Numbered from the stretch's first letter, positions 34,532 to 43,728 are shown. The stretch: DNA of 64,000 nucleotides from Actinacidiphila bryophytorum (GCF_016916835.1 NZ_JAFFIX010000019.1:86857-150856), one strand, 5' to 3'. The notes: generated from the letters alone by a model not told the origin. Made by a program: numbers and translations.

Positions 34532-34690
34532 AAAACGCTCACCCTCTCGCGCAGAGGGCAAGCCATAAGGGGCGCGGGGAACTGCGCGACAAGCCCCCAC
34601 CGGGCGCGCGGGTCGTCACCGGCGCGAAGGGGCTCTTCGGTTCGGAGACGGACCACCGGCCGGCGGGGGGTGGCGGAGAGGGAGGCTACG
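34447..34690. repeat. Dispersed intergenic repeat with 29-bp perfect inverted arms
   Basis: The arms at 34501-34529 and 34568-34596 are a perfect 29-bp inverted repeat around a 38-base loop. The core CGCAGTTCCCCGCGCCCC is the same as in the elements at 9171-9667 and 58068-58341. The loop begins with GAAAAACGCTC, also found at the other two loci. The right flank (GGGCGCGCGGGTCGTCACCGG and GGAGACGGACCACC) is the inverse of the flank at the first locus. It lies between the NB-ARC gene and korB and could terminate transcription. Confidence 0.85.
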
Positions 34691-35753
34691 GCACCGTCCA
34701 GGTGTCGGTGCCGGAGAGGAGGCCGGCGAGGTCGCCCTCGCCGTGAAGGGAGACGGCCCGATCCAGCTGATCGGCCATGTCCGTGTCGTAGACCGGCCGG
34801 GCCACGTTGCGCAGCACACCGATCGGCGTGTGGTGCAGCGTGTCGGGGTCGGCGAGGCGGGAGAGGGCGAAGGCGGCGGCCGGGTTGGGGGTGTGCGCGT
34901 CGTGGACCAGGACGCGGTCCGTACCGACCTCCGCGACGTCCGCGACGGACAGCTCACCCGTGGCGGGGTCGCGGACGACGCCCTTGGACCCGAGCCCGTC
35001 CTCGGCGGGCGCACCGAAGCGGATGGGCTCGCCGTGTTCGAGGCGGATGACCGCCTCCTGCGCGGTCGCGGAGTCCTTGAGCGCCTCGAACGCGCCGTCG
35101 TTGAAGATGTTGCAGTTCTGGTAGATCTCCACCAGCGCGGTCCCCGGGTGGTCCGCGGCGGCCCGCAGCACGGACTGCAGGTGCTTGCGGTCGGAGTCGA
35201 TGGTGCGGGCCACGAAGGAGGCTTCCGCGCCGATCGCCAGCGACACCGGGTTGAAGGGCGCCTCCAGGGAGCCCATCGGCGTGGACTTGGTGATCTTCCC
35301 GGTCTCGGACGTCGGCGAGTACTGCCCCTTGGTCAGCCCGTAGATCCTGTTGTTGAACAGCAGGATCTTGAGGTTGACGTTCCGCCGCAGCGCGTGGATG
35401 AGGTGGTTGCCGCCGATGGACAGCGCGTCGCCGTCACCGGTGACGACCCACACGGACAGGTCGCGGCGCGAGGTGGCCAGGCCGGTGGCGATGGCGGGGG
35501 CGCGGCCGTGGATGGAGTGCATGCCGTACGTGTTCATGTAGTACGGGAAGCGCGAGGAGCAGCCGATCCCGGAGACGAAGACCACGTTCTCGCGGGCCAG
35601 GCCTAGTTCGGGCATGAAGGACTGGACGGCGGCCAGGACGGCGTAGTCCCCGCAGCCGGGGCACCAGCGCACTTCCTGGTCGGACTTGAAGTCCTTCATC
35701 GTCTGCTTGCCGGCCGCCTTGGGCACCAGCGACAACGCCTCAGACGTCGACAT
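34686..35753 (-). CDS. korB: 2-oxoacid:ferredoxin oxidoreductase beta subunit
   Basis: KorB carries thiamine diphosphate and, with KorA, converts 2-oxoglutarate (or a related 2-oxoacid) plus CoA to the acyl-CoA, CO2 and reduced ferredoxin. The 355-residue product has RWCPGCGDYAVL near the N-terminus (with a further Cys in SGIGCSSRFPYY, cluster ligands) and the TPP motif VVTGDGDALSIGGNHLIHALRRN...LLFNN. The ATG at 35753 overlaps the end of korA by 14 bases. The last ~90 residues are an extension typical of actinobacterial KorB. A stretch of dispersed repeat follows directly. Confidence 0.93.
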   Translation of the reverse strand: MSTSEALSLVPKAAGKQTMKDFKSDQEVRWCPGCGDYAVLAAVQSFMPELGLARENVVFVSGIGCSSRFPYYMNTYGMHSIHGRAPAIATGLATSRRDLSVWVVTGDGDALSIGGNHLIHALRRNVNLKILLFNNRIYGLTKGQYSPTSETGKITKSTPMGSLEAPFNPVSLAIGAEASFVARTIDSDRKHLQSVLRAAADHPGTALVEIYQNCNIFNDGAFEALKDSATAQEAVIRLEHGEPIRFGAPAEDGLGSKGVVRDPATGELSVADVAEVGTDRVLVHDAHTPNPAAAFALSRLADPDTLHHTPIGVLRNVARPVYDTDMADQLDRAVSLHGEGDLAGLLSGTDTWTVP

Positions 35754-37704
35754 CAGCGTTCTCCTCCATGATCGCTGTGACTGCCGCAGCGAGCTGCTCG
35801 GCCTTGAACGGCAGCCCTGTCACCTGCGTGAACGACCGTGCGTCGACCAGGTACTTGGCGCGCAGCAGATGCGCCAGCTGACCGAGGTTCATCTCCGGGA
35901 CGACGACCCGGTCGTAGGCCTTGAGGACCTGGCCCAGGTTGCCGGGGAAGGGGTTGAGGTGCCGCAGGTGGGCCTGCGCGACCTGACCGCCCTCGCGGCG
36001 GATACGCCTCACCGCCGCGGTGATCGGGCCGTAGGTCGAGCCCCAGCCCAGGACGAGGGTGCGGGCGGTTCCCGAGGGGTCGTCCACCTCGATGTCGGGT
36101 ACGGCGATGCCGTCGACCTTCGCCTGGCGCGTGCGGACCATGAGGTCGTGGTTGGCCGGGTCGTAGGAGATGTTTCCGGTGCCGTCCTGCTTCTCGATGC
36201 CGCCGATGCGGTGTTCGAGCCCGGGGGTGCCGGGCACCGCCCAGGGCCTGGCCAGGGTCTGCGGGTCGCGCAGGTAGGGCCAGAACGTCTCGGTGCCGTC
36301 GGCGTCGGTGTGGTTGGGTCCCGAGGCGAACTCGACCCGCAGGTCGGGCAGTTCGTCGAGCTGCGGGATGCGCCACGGCTCGGAGCCGTTGGCCAGGTAG
36401 CCGTCGGAGAGCAGGAAGACCGGGGTGCGGTAGGTCAGGGCGATCCTGGCGGCCTCCAGCGCGGCGGTGAAGCAGTCGGCCGCGGTCGCGGGTGCGACCA
36501 CCGGGACCGGCGCCTCGCCGTTGCGCCCGTACATCGCCTGGAGCAGGTCGGCCTGCTCGGTCTTGGTGGGCAGGCCCGTGGAGGGGCCGCCGCGCTGGAT
36601 GTCGACCACCAGCAGCGGGAGTTCAAGCGACACCGCGAGCCCGATCGTCTCGGACTTGAGCGCCACACCGGGTCCCGAGGTCGTGGTGACGGCGAGCGCC
36701 CCGCCGAAGGAGGCGCCGAGCGCCGCCCCGATCGCGGCGATCTCGTCCTCGGCCTGGAAGGTGCGCACACCGAAGTTCTTGTGCCGGGACAGCTCGTGCA
36801 GGATGTCGGAGGCCGGGGTGATCGGGTACGAGCCGAGGAAGAGCGGCAGCTGCGCCTGCTTGGACGCGGCGATCAGCCCGTAGGACAGGGCGAGGTTGCC
36901 GGAGATGTTGCGGTAGGTGCCCTTGGGGAAGGCCGCGGAGGCAGGGGCGACCTCGTAGGAGACGGCGAAGTCCTCGGTGGTCTCGCCGAAGTTCCACCCG
37001 GCGCGGAAGGCCGCGACGTTGGCCGCCGCGATGTCCGGCTTCTTGGCGAACTTCCGCAGCAGGAAGGCCTCGGTGTTCTCCGTCGGGCGGTGGTACATCC
37101 ACGACAGCAGGCCGAGCGCGAACATGTTCTTCGCCCGCTCGGCGTCCTTGCGGGCCAGCCCGGAGTCTTTCAGGGCCTCCAGCGTCAGGGTCGTGAGCGG
37201 CACCGGGTGCACGGCGAAGGCGCCGAGCGAGCCGTCCTCCAGGGGGCTGGCCGCCCAGCCGACCTTGGCCATCGCGCGCTTGGTGAACTCGTCGGTGTCG
37301 ACGATGATCTCCGCGCCGCGCGGCAGGTCGCCCAGATTCGCCTTGAGCGCGGCCGGGTTCATCGCGACCAGCACGTTGGGCGCGTCGCCCGGCGTGAGGA
37401 TGTCGTGGTCGGCGAAGTGCAGCTGGAAGGACGACACCCCGGGGAGGGTGCCTGCGGGCGCCCTGATCTCGGCCGGGAAGTTCGGCAGGGTCGACAGGTC
37501 ATTGCCGAAGGACGCCGTCTCTGAGGTGAAACGGTCGCCGGTGAGCTGCATGCCGTCACCGGAGTCACCGGCGAACCTGATGATCACCCGGTCCAGTTGC
37601 CTGGTCTCCTTGGCCGGTTTGCGCTGTTCACCGAGTACGTCGACGACGACGTGCGGCTCATCCGCGGTGCCCGCGGTGATGGGGCTGCTGACCTGGCTGG
37701 TCAC
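35740..37704 (-). CDS. korA: 2-oxoacid:ferredoxin oxidoreductase alpha (gamma-alpha fused) subunit
   Basis: The 654-residue protein joins a gamma-type domain (residues ~30-230, DRVIIRFAGDSGDGMQLTGD) to the alpha domain (YPITPASDILHEL, EDEIAAIGAALGASFGGALAVTTTSGPG), the usual actinobacterial KorA layout. GTG 37704 was chosen because it follows a perfect AAGGAGGT by eight bases; the longer frame to ATG 37743 would place that site inside the gene. Together with korB it offers a ferredoxin-reducing bypass of 2-oxoglutarate dehydrogenase. Its closeness to a nuo cluster without the NADH module (42746-52247) suggests the reduced ferredoxin may feed that complex, which is inference. Confidence 0.93.
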   Translation of the reverse strand: MTSQVSSPITAGTADEPHVVVDVLGEQRKPAKETRQLDRVIIRFAGDSGDGMQLTGDRFTSETASFGNDLSTLPNFPAEIRAPAGTLPGVSSFQLHFADHDILTPGDAPNVLVAMNPAALKANLGDLPRGAEIIVDTDEFTKRAMAKVGWAASPLEDGSLGAFAVHPVPLTTLTLEALKDSGLARKDAERAKNMFALGLLSWMYHRPTENTEAFLLRKFAKKPDIAAANVAAFRAGWNFGETTEDFAVSYEVAPASAAFPKGTYRNISGNLALSYGLIAASKQAQLPLFLGSYPITPASDILHELSRHKNFGVRTFQAEDEIAAIGAALGASFGGALAVTTTSGPGVALKSETIGLAVSLELPLLVVDIQRGGPSTGLPTKTEQADLLQAMYGRNGEAPVPVVAPATAADCFTAALEAARIALTYRTPVFLLSDGYLANGSEPWRIPQLDELPDLRVEFASGPNHTDADGTETFWPYLRDPQTLARPWAVPGTPGLEHRIGGIEKQDGTGNISYDPANHDLMVRTRQAKVDGIAVPDIEVDDPSGTARTLVLGWGSTYGPITAAVRRIRREGGQVAQAHLRHLNPFPGNLGQVLKAYDRVVVPEMNLGQLAHLLRAKYLVDARSFTQVTGLPFKAEQLAAAVTAIMEENADVDV

Positions 37705-37872
37705 GGAAACGGACCTCCTTCGAGGCGGCGGCTCATCGGTCATCGTACGGCGGTAAGGGTCGCCTTCCCCGGACGTCCCGCGATCTGGGAGCCGCGCGTA
37801 CGATCAATTGTCTTGTGATGTGAGATGCCGTCCCATCCACTGAGACAAAATCCCCGACGGAGGCCGCGTACC

Positions 37873-38544
37873 TCAGGAGTTGAGGTACGTGAGCACCGCC
37901 AGTACGCGACGGTGATCCCCGTCACTCGGGGCGAGTCCCAGTTTCAGGAAGATGTTGCTGACGTGCTTCTCCACCGCCCCATCGCTTACCACAAGCTGCT
38001 TGGCGACGGCTGAATTCGTGCGTCCTTCAGCCATCAGGCCCAGCACCTCCCGTTCTCGCGGAGTGAGATTGGCGAGGACATGCTGCTTACGGCTGCGGCC
38101 CAGCAGCTGCGCCACCACCTCCGGGTCCAGGGCCGTACCGCCCTCAGCCACTCTGACCACGGCATCCACGAATTCCCGAACGTCCGCGACCCGGTCTTTC
38201 AGCAGGTATCCGACCCCCCTGCTGCTCCCCGCGATCAGCTCCGTCGCGTACTGCTCCTCCACATACTGAGACAGAACGAGGACGCCGACCTCCGGATGGT
38301 CCCTGCGCAGCTGTACGGCCGCGCGCACGCCCTCGTCCGTGTGGGTGGGCGGCATCCGCACGTCCGCGACGACCACGTCCGGCGCCGCGCCCTGCGAGGC
38401 CAGCTCGTCCACCGCCTTGATCAGCCCGACCGCGTCGCCTACCCCGGCCACCACGTCGTGGCCGCGGTCGGTCAGCAACCGCGTCAGGCCCTCCCGCAGC
38501 AGGACCGAATCCTCGGCGATGACCACGCGCACCTTGTCCTCCAC
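37873..38544 (-). CDS. LuxR-type response regulator (NarL family)
   Basis: The 223-residue product has a receiver domain (VRVVIAEDSVLLREGL, phospho-acceptor Asp in VVVADVRMPP, Lys in YLLKDRV) and a C-terminal LuxR helix-turn-helix (LTPREREVLGLMAEGRTNSAVAKQLVVSDGAVEKHVSNIFLKL). GTG 38544 has GGGGGAG nine bases upstream; GTG 38532, with GGAGG five bases upstream, would begin directly at the receiver fold and is equally possible. No histidine kinase abuts it, but two kinases of the matching class lie at 39787-42521, beyond a quinone oxidoreductase gene, and are the likely partners. Confidence 0.9.
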   Translation of the reverse strand: MEDKVRVVIAEDSVLLREGLTRLLTDRGHDVVAGVGDAVGLIKAVDELASQGAAPDVVVADVRMPPTHTDEGVRAAVQLRRDHPEVGVLVLSQYVEEQYATELIAGSSRGVGYLLKDRVADVREFVDAVVRVAEGGTALDPEVVAQLLGRSRKQHVLANLTPREREVLGLMAEGRTNSAVAKQLVVSDGAVEKHVSNIFLKLGLAPSDGDHRRVLAVLTYLNS

Positions 38545-38684
38545 CCGTCCGAGCTCCCCCGTGTCGACTGTCCCGACCAGCATCCCAGCAACGGCAGGCG
38601 AATGGGGAATACGGTTGCCGTGGGCAAGGTTGCGCCCGGCAGCCGGGTGGGCGCCGCGATCCCTCGCGGCGGCCAGGGAGAGGA

Positions 38685-39662
38685 GTGCGCGTGCACGCGG
38701 TCGGATTCGACGTCAACGGCGACCCCGGGGTGCTGCGGTCGCTCGACCTGCCGGCCCCCGTGCCCGGCGCCGGGCAGGTCCTCGTCCGGGTCGCCTACGC
38801 GGGCGTCAACTACGGCGAACTCCAGCACGTGCTGGGCGACTTCGGGCCGCCCCAAGGACCGCGCGGCATCGACGTGCCGGGCCTCGAAGTCTCCGGCGAG
38901 GTCGCGGCGCTCGGCCCCGGCGTCAGCTCGCTCGCGGTCGGCGACCCCGTCGCCGCCTACCTGCCGGACGGCGGCGGATACGCCGAGTACGCCGTCGCGC
39001 CCGCCGAATTCACCTTCCCGCTCGACGGGACGTCCCTGCGGGACGCCGGCGGCGCCGCGCTCGTCCTGACCACCGCCTACGGTGTCCTGGTCGGCGCCGC
39101 CAGGCTGCGGGCCGGCGACACCGTCCTCATCCACGCGGCGGCCGGCGGCGTCGGCTCCGCCGCCGCACAGATCGCCCGCGCACTGGGCGCCACCGCCGTC
39201 TACGGCACCGTCGGCTCCGCCGAGAAGGCCGCCTACGCCAAGCGCTTCGGCTACGACGCCGTCCACCTCAGGGACGCCTTCGCCGACCGGCTGCGCGACC
39301 TCGACGTCGTCCTCGACCCCGTCGGCGGCAGGACCCGGCTCGCCAGCCTCGCCCTGCTGGCGCCCTTCGGACGGCTCGCCGTCTACGGGGAGGCCGCCCG
39401 CGAACCCGACCTCACCCTGCCAGTGCTGCCCTTCTGGAAGAGCAACCGCTCACTGACCGGCTACAACATCGGCGACCTCGCCCGCCGCGCCCCCCGCACC
39501 GTCCGCGGCCACGCCCTGTCCGCCTTCGCCCTCCTCACCTCCGGCGCGATACGGCTCGACGTCACCGCCGAGGTCCCGCTCGCGCAGGCCGGCGACGCAC
39601 TCGCCGCCATGGCCGCAGGGAGCACCGTCGGCAAGACGCTGCTCGCCGTCGACCCCCGGTAG
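38685..39662 (+). CDS. Zinc-free quinone oxidoreductase (MDR superfamily)
   Basis: The 325-residue product is a medium-chain dehydrogenase/reductase of the NADPH:quinone reductase type. The N-terminal GroES-like domain has VRVAYAGVNYGELQ; the Rossmann domain has VLIHAAAGGVGSAAAQIARALGA. The zinc-binding Cys/His set of alcohol dehydrogenases is absent. GTG 38685 and GTG 38691 both have purine-rich ribosome sites; the second (AGGAG at five bases) may be the real one. It stands divergent from the response regulator and convergent with a histidine kinase gene, so it may be part of the two-component locus, though nothing proves it. Confidence 0.88.
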   Translation: MRVHAVGFDVNGDPGVLRSLDLPAPVPGAGQVLVRVAYAGVNYGELQHVLGDFGPPQGPRGIDVPGLEVSGEVAALGPGVSSLAVGDPVAAYLPDGGGYAEYAVAPAEFTFPLDGTSLRDAGGAALVLTTAYGVLVGAARLRAGDTVLIHAAAGGVGSAAAQIARALGATAVYGTVGSAEKAAYAKRFGYDAVHLRDAFADRLRDLDVVLDPVGGRTRLASLALLAPFGRLAVYGEAAREPDLTLPVLPFWKSNRSLTGYNIGDLARRAPRTVRGHALSAFALLTSGAIRLDVTAEVPLAQAGDALAAMAAGSTVGKTLLAVDPR

Positions 39663-39786
39663 TAGCGGGCGTCGCGCCCCTGGGGTTGCCCCCTCACCGG
39701 AGGGGAGCCGTACAGCCGCCGCGGCCCGCGGAAGCGCACCCCCCTGCGGGAGGAGAACCGCCCGAGCCGCCGCGGCCGGCGAGTGG

Positions 39787-41139
39787 TCAGGCTCGCCAGG
39801 GGAGCTCGGCGGTGATGCGGGTGGGGCCACCCGCGGGGGAGTCGACGGCGAGGACCCCGTCGACGGAGTCGAGCCGTTCGGCCAGGCCGGCCAGCCCGGA
39901 CCCGGCGGAGAGCGAGGCGCCGCCTCGCCCGTTGTCGTACACGTAGAGCATCAGGCGGTCCTCGACCTGCCACACGTCGACAGAAGCGCGCGCGGCGCCG
40001 CTGTGCTTGCTGACGTTCTGCAGCAGCTCCGACACCGTGAAGTACGCGATCCCCTCGATCGCGGGCACCGGCCTGGCCGGCAGGTCGACGGTGACCTCCA
40101 CCGGCACGGTGCACCGTGCCGCGACCGCGGAGAGCGCGGGCCCGAGCCCGCGGTCGGTGAGGATCGCCGGGTGGATGCCGCGGGCGAGGTCGCGCAGCTC
40201 CTGGAGCGCGATCTTGACCTCGCCGTGCGCCTCCTCGACCATGGCCGCGCCGACCGCCGGGTCCTCCAGCAGCTTCTCCTTGGCCAGGCCGAGGTCCATC
40301 GCGAGGGCGACCAGCCGGGCCTGGGCACCGTCGTGCAGGTCGCGCTCGATGCGCCGCAGGTCCGCGGCCGCGGTGTCGACGACGATGCCGCGGTCGGACT
40401 CCAGCTCGGTGACGCGGTCGTCGAGCCGGGAGGGGCCGAGCAGGCCGGTGACGAGAATGCGGTCCACGTGCGCCATGCCGCGGATCACCCAGGGGGTGAG
40501 CAGGACCAGCAGCCCGCCGACGGTGACGGCGAGCGCCATGTCCGCGGGGGTGTGCAGCCACCAGCCGTGGTGGCCGTCGTCGCTGCCGTAGATCTGCAGG
40601 CCGTCCTGCCCGAAGTAGACGGGGAAGATCCACCGCCACAGCGGGTAGGTGAACAGGCCCCAGCCGTAGGTGAACAGGCTGAGGGACAGGGAGAAGGTGG
40701 CGATGCCCCAGGGGAAGTGCAGCAGTGTGTAGACCACGTGCCGCCAGTTGACGCCGCTGCCGAGCTGCGCGCCCATCCGGGCGAGGAAGCCGCGGCCCTT
40801 GCTGCGGACCGGGCCGGGCTCGTCCACGTCGAGGAAGAGCAGCGAGCGCGCCCGCCCGCGTTCGACCCGGCCGATGGCCCGGCAGCCGCCGAGGGTCAGC
40901 ACCAGCAGGGGCAGGCCGACGAAGGTGATGAGCAGGCCCGCGCTGAGCGAGAGCATCGTGACGGTCCACACGAAGCCGGTGATCGCCATCGGCAGGTTGA
41001 GCAGCGCGTACCCGAACTCGCGCCATGTCCTGGCCTCGAAGGGGGCGCGAACCGCGGCCGGGACGCGGTGCCGCGGCTGCTCCTCGGGCTGGTAGCCGTA
41101 CGCCATGGTCGGGACCGTCCTTTCCGCACTGCTCGTCAT
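39787..41139 (-). CDS. Two-component sensor histidine kinase (HisKA_3), copy 1
   Basis: The 450-residue membrane kinase has an N-terminal sensor region with several hydrophobic segments (~residues 40-210; LPMAITGFVWTVTMLSLSAGLLITFVGLPLLVL), then the HisKA_3 phosphoacceptor block IERDLHDGAQARLVALAMDLGLAKEKL and a GHKL ATPase domain (NVSKHSGA as N box, YDNGRGGASLSAGSGLAGLAERL as G boxes). This is the NarL-type partner class for the regulator at 37873-38544. ATG 41139 is preceded by AAGGTGG; ATG 41106 is an alternative. Its C-terminal half is nearly the same as the next gene's, so the two are tandem duplicates. Confidence 0.9.
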   Translation of the reverse strand: MTSSAERTVPTMAYGYQPEEQPRHRVPAAVRAPFEARTWREFGYALLNLPMAITGFVWTVTMLSLSAGLLITFVGLPLLVLTLGGCRAIGRVERGRARSLLFLDVDEPGPVRSKGRGFLARMGAQLGSGVNWRHVVYTLLHFPWGIATFSLSLSLFTYGWGLFTYPLWRWIFPVYFGQDGLQIYGSDDGHHGWWLHTPADMALAVTVGGLLVLLTPWVIRGMAHVDRILVTGLLGPSRLDDRVTELESDRGIVVDTAAADLRRIERDLHDGAQARLVALAMDLGLAKEKLLEDPAVGAAMVEEAHGEVKIALQELRDLARGIHPAILTDRGLGPALSAVAARCTVPVEVTVDLPARPVPAIEGIAYFTVSELLQNVSKHSGAARASVDVWQVEDRLMLYVYDNGRGGASLSAGSGLAGLAERLDSVDGVLAVDSPAGGPTRITAELPWRA

Positions 41140-41303
41140 ACCCACCACCTTGGCGTCTCCCCGCCGCCGCCCCCATGGTGCGGATCGGTCTCTTGGGGGT
41201 GGGGCTATCCCTACCTGCCCTGACGCCCACCGTCGGCCCGGCGCGTGCAGGGGCGCCCTCCGCGGTGGAGGGCGCCCCTGGAAGAACGCGGCGGACAGGA
41301 CGG

Positions 41304-42521
41304 TCAGCGCCGGAAGTCGCGGTCCCGCCAGGGGAGTTCCGCGGTGACGACGGTCGGCCCGCCGACCGGGGAGGCCACGACGAAGAGCCCGTCGACGGAG
41401 TCGAGCCGTTCCGCCAGGCCCGCGAGCCCCGACCCGGCCGACACGTCGGCCCCGCCGCGCCCGTCGTCGCGCACCTGGATCATCAGCCGGTCGTCGGTGC
41501 GCCACACGTCCACCGATGCGCGGGCGGCGCCGCTGTGTTTGCTGACGTTCTGCAGCAGCTCGGAGACGGTGAAGTACGCGATGCCCTCGATCGCCTCCGC
41601 GGGTCTTGCAACCAGGTCGACGGTGACCGCGACGGGGACCGTGCAGCGGGTGGCGACCGACGACAGGGCCGCGTCCAGGCCGCGGTCGGTGAGGATCGCC
41701 GGGTGGATGCCGCGGGCGAGGTCGCGCAGCTCCTGCAGGGCGATCTTGACCTCACCGTGCGCCTCGCCGACCATGCGGGCCGCGGCCTCGGGGTCTTCGA
41801 GCAGCTTCTCCTTGGCCAGGCCCAGGTCCATGGCGAGGGCGACCAGCCGGGCCTGGGCGCCGTCGTGCAGGTCGCGTTCGATGCGCCGCAGGTCGGCGGC
41901 GGCGGTGTCGACGACGACACCGCGGTCGGACTCCAGCTCGGCGATCCGCCTCTCCAGCTCGTCCGAGGGCTGCAGCAGCCCGCGCACCAGCGCCCGGTCC
42001 ACCGACGACATGCCGCGGGCGAGCCACGGCAGCACCGGCCAGGCCACGAACAGCGAGGTCAGCGTCACGGTGAAGGTGAAGATCCCCCAGGGGAGACCGA
42101 TCGCCAGGTACAGCGCGGTCCGCCAGGCCACCGGGTCCTTGAGCGTCATCCACAGCCAGGGCAGGAAGCCGAAGGTGCCGGGCCGCAGCGGGCGCGGCTC
42201 CTCCACCTGCACGCCCAGCAGCGCCCGCGCCCTGGCCCGCTCCAGCCTGCCCAGCAGGCGGCAGCCGAGCAGGCTGAAGGCGAGCACGGGCAGTCCGACG
42301 ACGGTGACGGACAGCCCCGCACCGACCGACATCGTGGTCACGACGTAGACGAAGCCGGCGATCGTCAGCGGCAGGTTCAGCAGCAGGTTGAGGATCTCCT
42401 TCCACGTCACGGCGTCGAAGGCGAAACGCGGCGGCGGGAGGGCGGCACTGCCGGCCGGGTCGGCCGGGTGGGCCGCCGCGGCCGTGGCGCCGGGGTGGCG
42501 GGAGGGCGGCGAGGCGTTCAT
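41304..42521 (-). CDS. Two-component sensor histidine kinase (HisKA_3), copy 2
   Basis: The 405-residue kinase has the same plan as the neighbouring copy: a Pro/Ala-rich N-terminus, hydrophobic sensor region (LPLTIAGFVYVVTTMSVGAGLSVTVVGLPVL), HisKA_3 block IERDLHDGAQARLVALAMDLGLAKEKL and GHKL motifs (NVSKHSGA, RDDGRGGADVSAGSGLAGLAERL). It differs in lacking the longer central insert and in its C-terminus (ELPWRDRDFRR). It is read first in the pair, with 164 bases to copy 1. ATG 42521 has only a weak ribosome site (AGGCTGGGGG). It is divergent from the nuo2 cluster 224 bases away. Confidence 0.9.
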   Translation of the reverse strand: MNASPPSRHPGATAAAAHPADPAGSAALPPPRFAFDAVTWKEILNLLLNLPLTIAGFVYVVTTMSVGAGLSVTVVGLPVLAFSLLGCRLLGRLERARARALLGVQVEEPRPLRPGTFGFLPWLWMTLKDPVAWRTALYLAIGLPWGIFTFTVTLTSLFVAWPVLPWLARGMSSVDRALVRGLLQPSDELERRIAELESDRGVVVDTAAADLRRIERDLHDGAQARLVALAMDLGLAKEKLLEDPEAAARMVGEAHGEVKIALQELRDLARGIHPAILTDRGLDAALSSVATRCTVPVAVTVDLVARPAEAIEGIAYFTVSELLQNVSKHSGAARASVDVWRTDDRLMIQVRDDGRGGADVSAGSGLAGLAERLDSVDGLFVVASPVGGPTVVTAELPWRDRDFRR

Positions 42522-42745
42522 GGCCCCCAGCCTGCCGAAGAAGGGGTGTGCCGCGCCATGGGGGGAGTGGGCCGGACCTGGGTGGGGTTATCCCCAGGTC
42601 GGGCGCGGACGGGACGCGGCGGGCGGTGCCGATCAGGCCAGGGCCTAGACTCCCTCCGTATAGATCGGCTAAAGATCCACCGGACCGCTGGACACCACCG
42701 GTCGATGAGTGAACGAGCGAACGAGTCAACGAGGGGCGGACGGAC

Positions 42746-43114
42746 GTGGACTACTTCCACGGCTACTCGGTCGTCGGCCTTGTCGCGGTCGTCGGTGTGC
42801 TCTTCGTCGGCGTCGCCTTCGCCTCCGGCCGCCTGCTGCGGCCGGTCGTGCCGACGCCGGAGAAGATGCTCACCTACGAGTGCGGGGTCGACCCGGTCGG
42901 CGGTGACTGGGCGCACACCCAGATCCGCTACTACGTGTACTCCTTCCTGTACGTGATCTTCGCGGTCGACGCGATCTTCCTCTTCCCCTGGGCCACGGTC
43001 TTCGCCGCACCCGGCTACGGGGGCGCGACGCTGGTCGAGATGTTCGTCTTCATCGGCTTCCTGGCGGTCGGGCTGCTCTACGCCTGGAAGAAGGGCGTCC
43101 TGGAATGGACATGA
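42746..43114 (+). CDS. nuoA2: Second-copy complex I subunit A
   Basis: The 122-residue membrane protein has three hydrophobic segments and the NuoA hallmark YECGVDPVG with IRYYVYSFLYVIFAVDAIFLFPW. NuoA links the membrane arm to the quinone site of complex I. The GTG at 42746 has GAGGGG nine bases upstream. It heads a cluster of ten tightly spaced nuo genes, separate from the main operon, and its 3' end overlaps nuoB2 by ten bases. No strong promoter stands out in the 224-base gap upstream. Confidence 0.93.
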   Translation: MDYFHGYSVVGLVAVVGVLFVGVAFASGRLLRPVVPTPEKMLTYECGVDPVGGDWAHTQIRYYVYSFLYVIFAVDAIFLFPWATVFAAPGYGGATLVEMFVFIGFLAVGLLYAWKKGVLEWT

Positions 43115-43728
43115 CCCCGGACCCCGCCCCACCGGCCCAGCCGCTCCCCGAGCCGCGCCGGCTCGGCCCGCTGGCCCGCCTCGCGCCGGAGCCGATGAAG
43201 GTGGTCCTGAACTGGGGCCGCCGCTACAGCCTGTGGGTCTTCAACTTCGGTCTCGCGTGCTGCGCCATCGAGTTCATCGCCGCGTCCATGTCCCGGCACG
43301 ACTTCATCCGGCTCGGCGTGATCCCCTTCGCGCCCGGGCCGCGGCAGGCCGACCTGATGATCGTGTCGGGCACGGTGACCGACAAGATGGCGCCGGCCGT
43401 CAAGCGGCTCTACGAGCAGATGCCCGAGCCCAAGTACGTCATCTCCTTCGGCGCCTGCTCCAACTGCGGCGGCCCGTACTGGGACTCGTACTCGGTGACC
43501 AAGGGCGTCGACCAGATCATCCCGGTCGACGTGTACGTGCCCGGCTGCCCGCCGCGGCCCGAGGCGCTGCTGCAGGGCATCCTCAAGCTCCAGGAGAAGA
43601 TCGCCCGCGAGTCGACGGGGGAGCGGTACGCGCCCGCGAAGCCGTCGGTGCAGGCGCTCACCAGCGGGCTCGTCACCCCGCCGGCCCCCGCCCCGGGTTC
43701 CGGTTCCGGTTCCGGGGACACCAAGTGA
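43105..43728 (+). CDS. nuoB2: Second-copy complex I subunit B ([4Fe-4S] N2)
   Basis: NuoB holds cluster N2, which reduces the quinone. All four ligands are present: adjacent Cys in LACCAIEF, one in GACSNCGG and one in PGCPPRPE. The 207-residue product has a Gly/Ser/Pro-rich C-terminal tail. ATG 43105 or ATG 43111 (in an ATGA overlap with the nuoA2 stop) could be the start. In a working complex NuoB packs against NuoD, for which no gene exists in this cluster. Confidence 0.95.
   Translation: MDMTPDPAPPAQPLPEPRRLGPLARLAPEPMKVVLNWGRRYSLWVFNFGLACCAIEFIAASMSRHDFIRLGVIPFAPGPRQADLMIVSGTVTDKMAPAVKRLYEQMPEPKYVISFGACSNCGGPYWDSYSVTKGVDQIIPVDVYVPGCPPRPEALLQGILKLQEKIARESTGERYAPAKPSVQALTSGLVTPPAPAPGSGSGSGDTK

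Noticed and set aside
34686..37704. Treating korAB as pyruvate:ferredoxin oxidoreductase
   Set aside because: The gamma-alpha fused and separate beta layout matches two-subunit KorAB enzymes; substrate specificity cannot be read by eye, so the general 2-oxoacid name is kept.
37705..37743. 13-codon N-terminal extension of korA from ATG 37743
   Set aside because: A perfect AAGGAGGT lies eight bases before GTG 37704, which marks that codon as the start.
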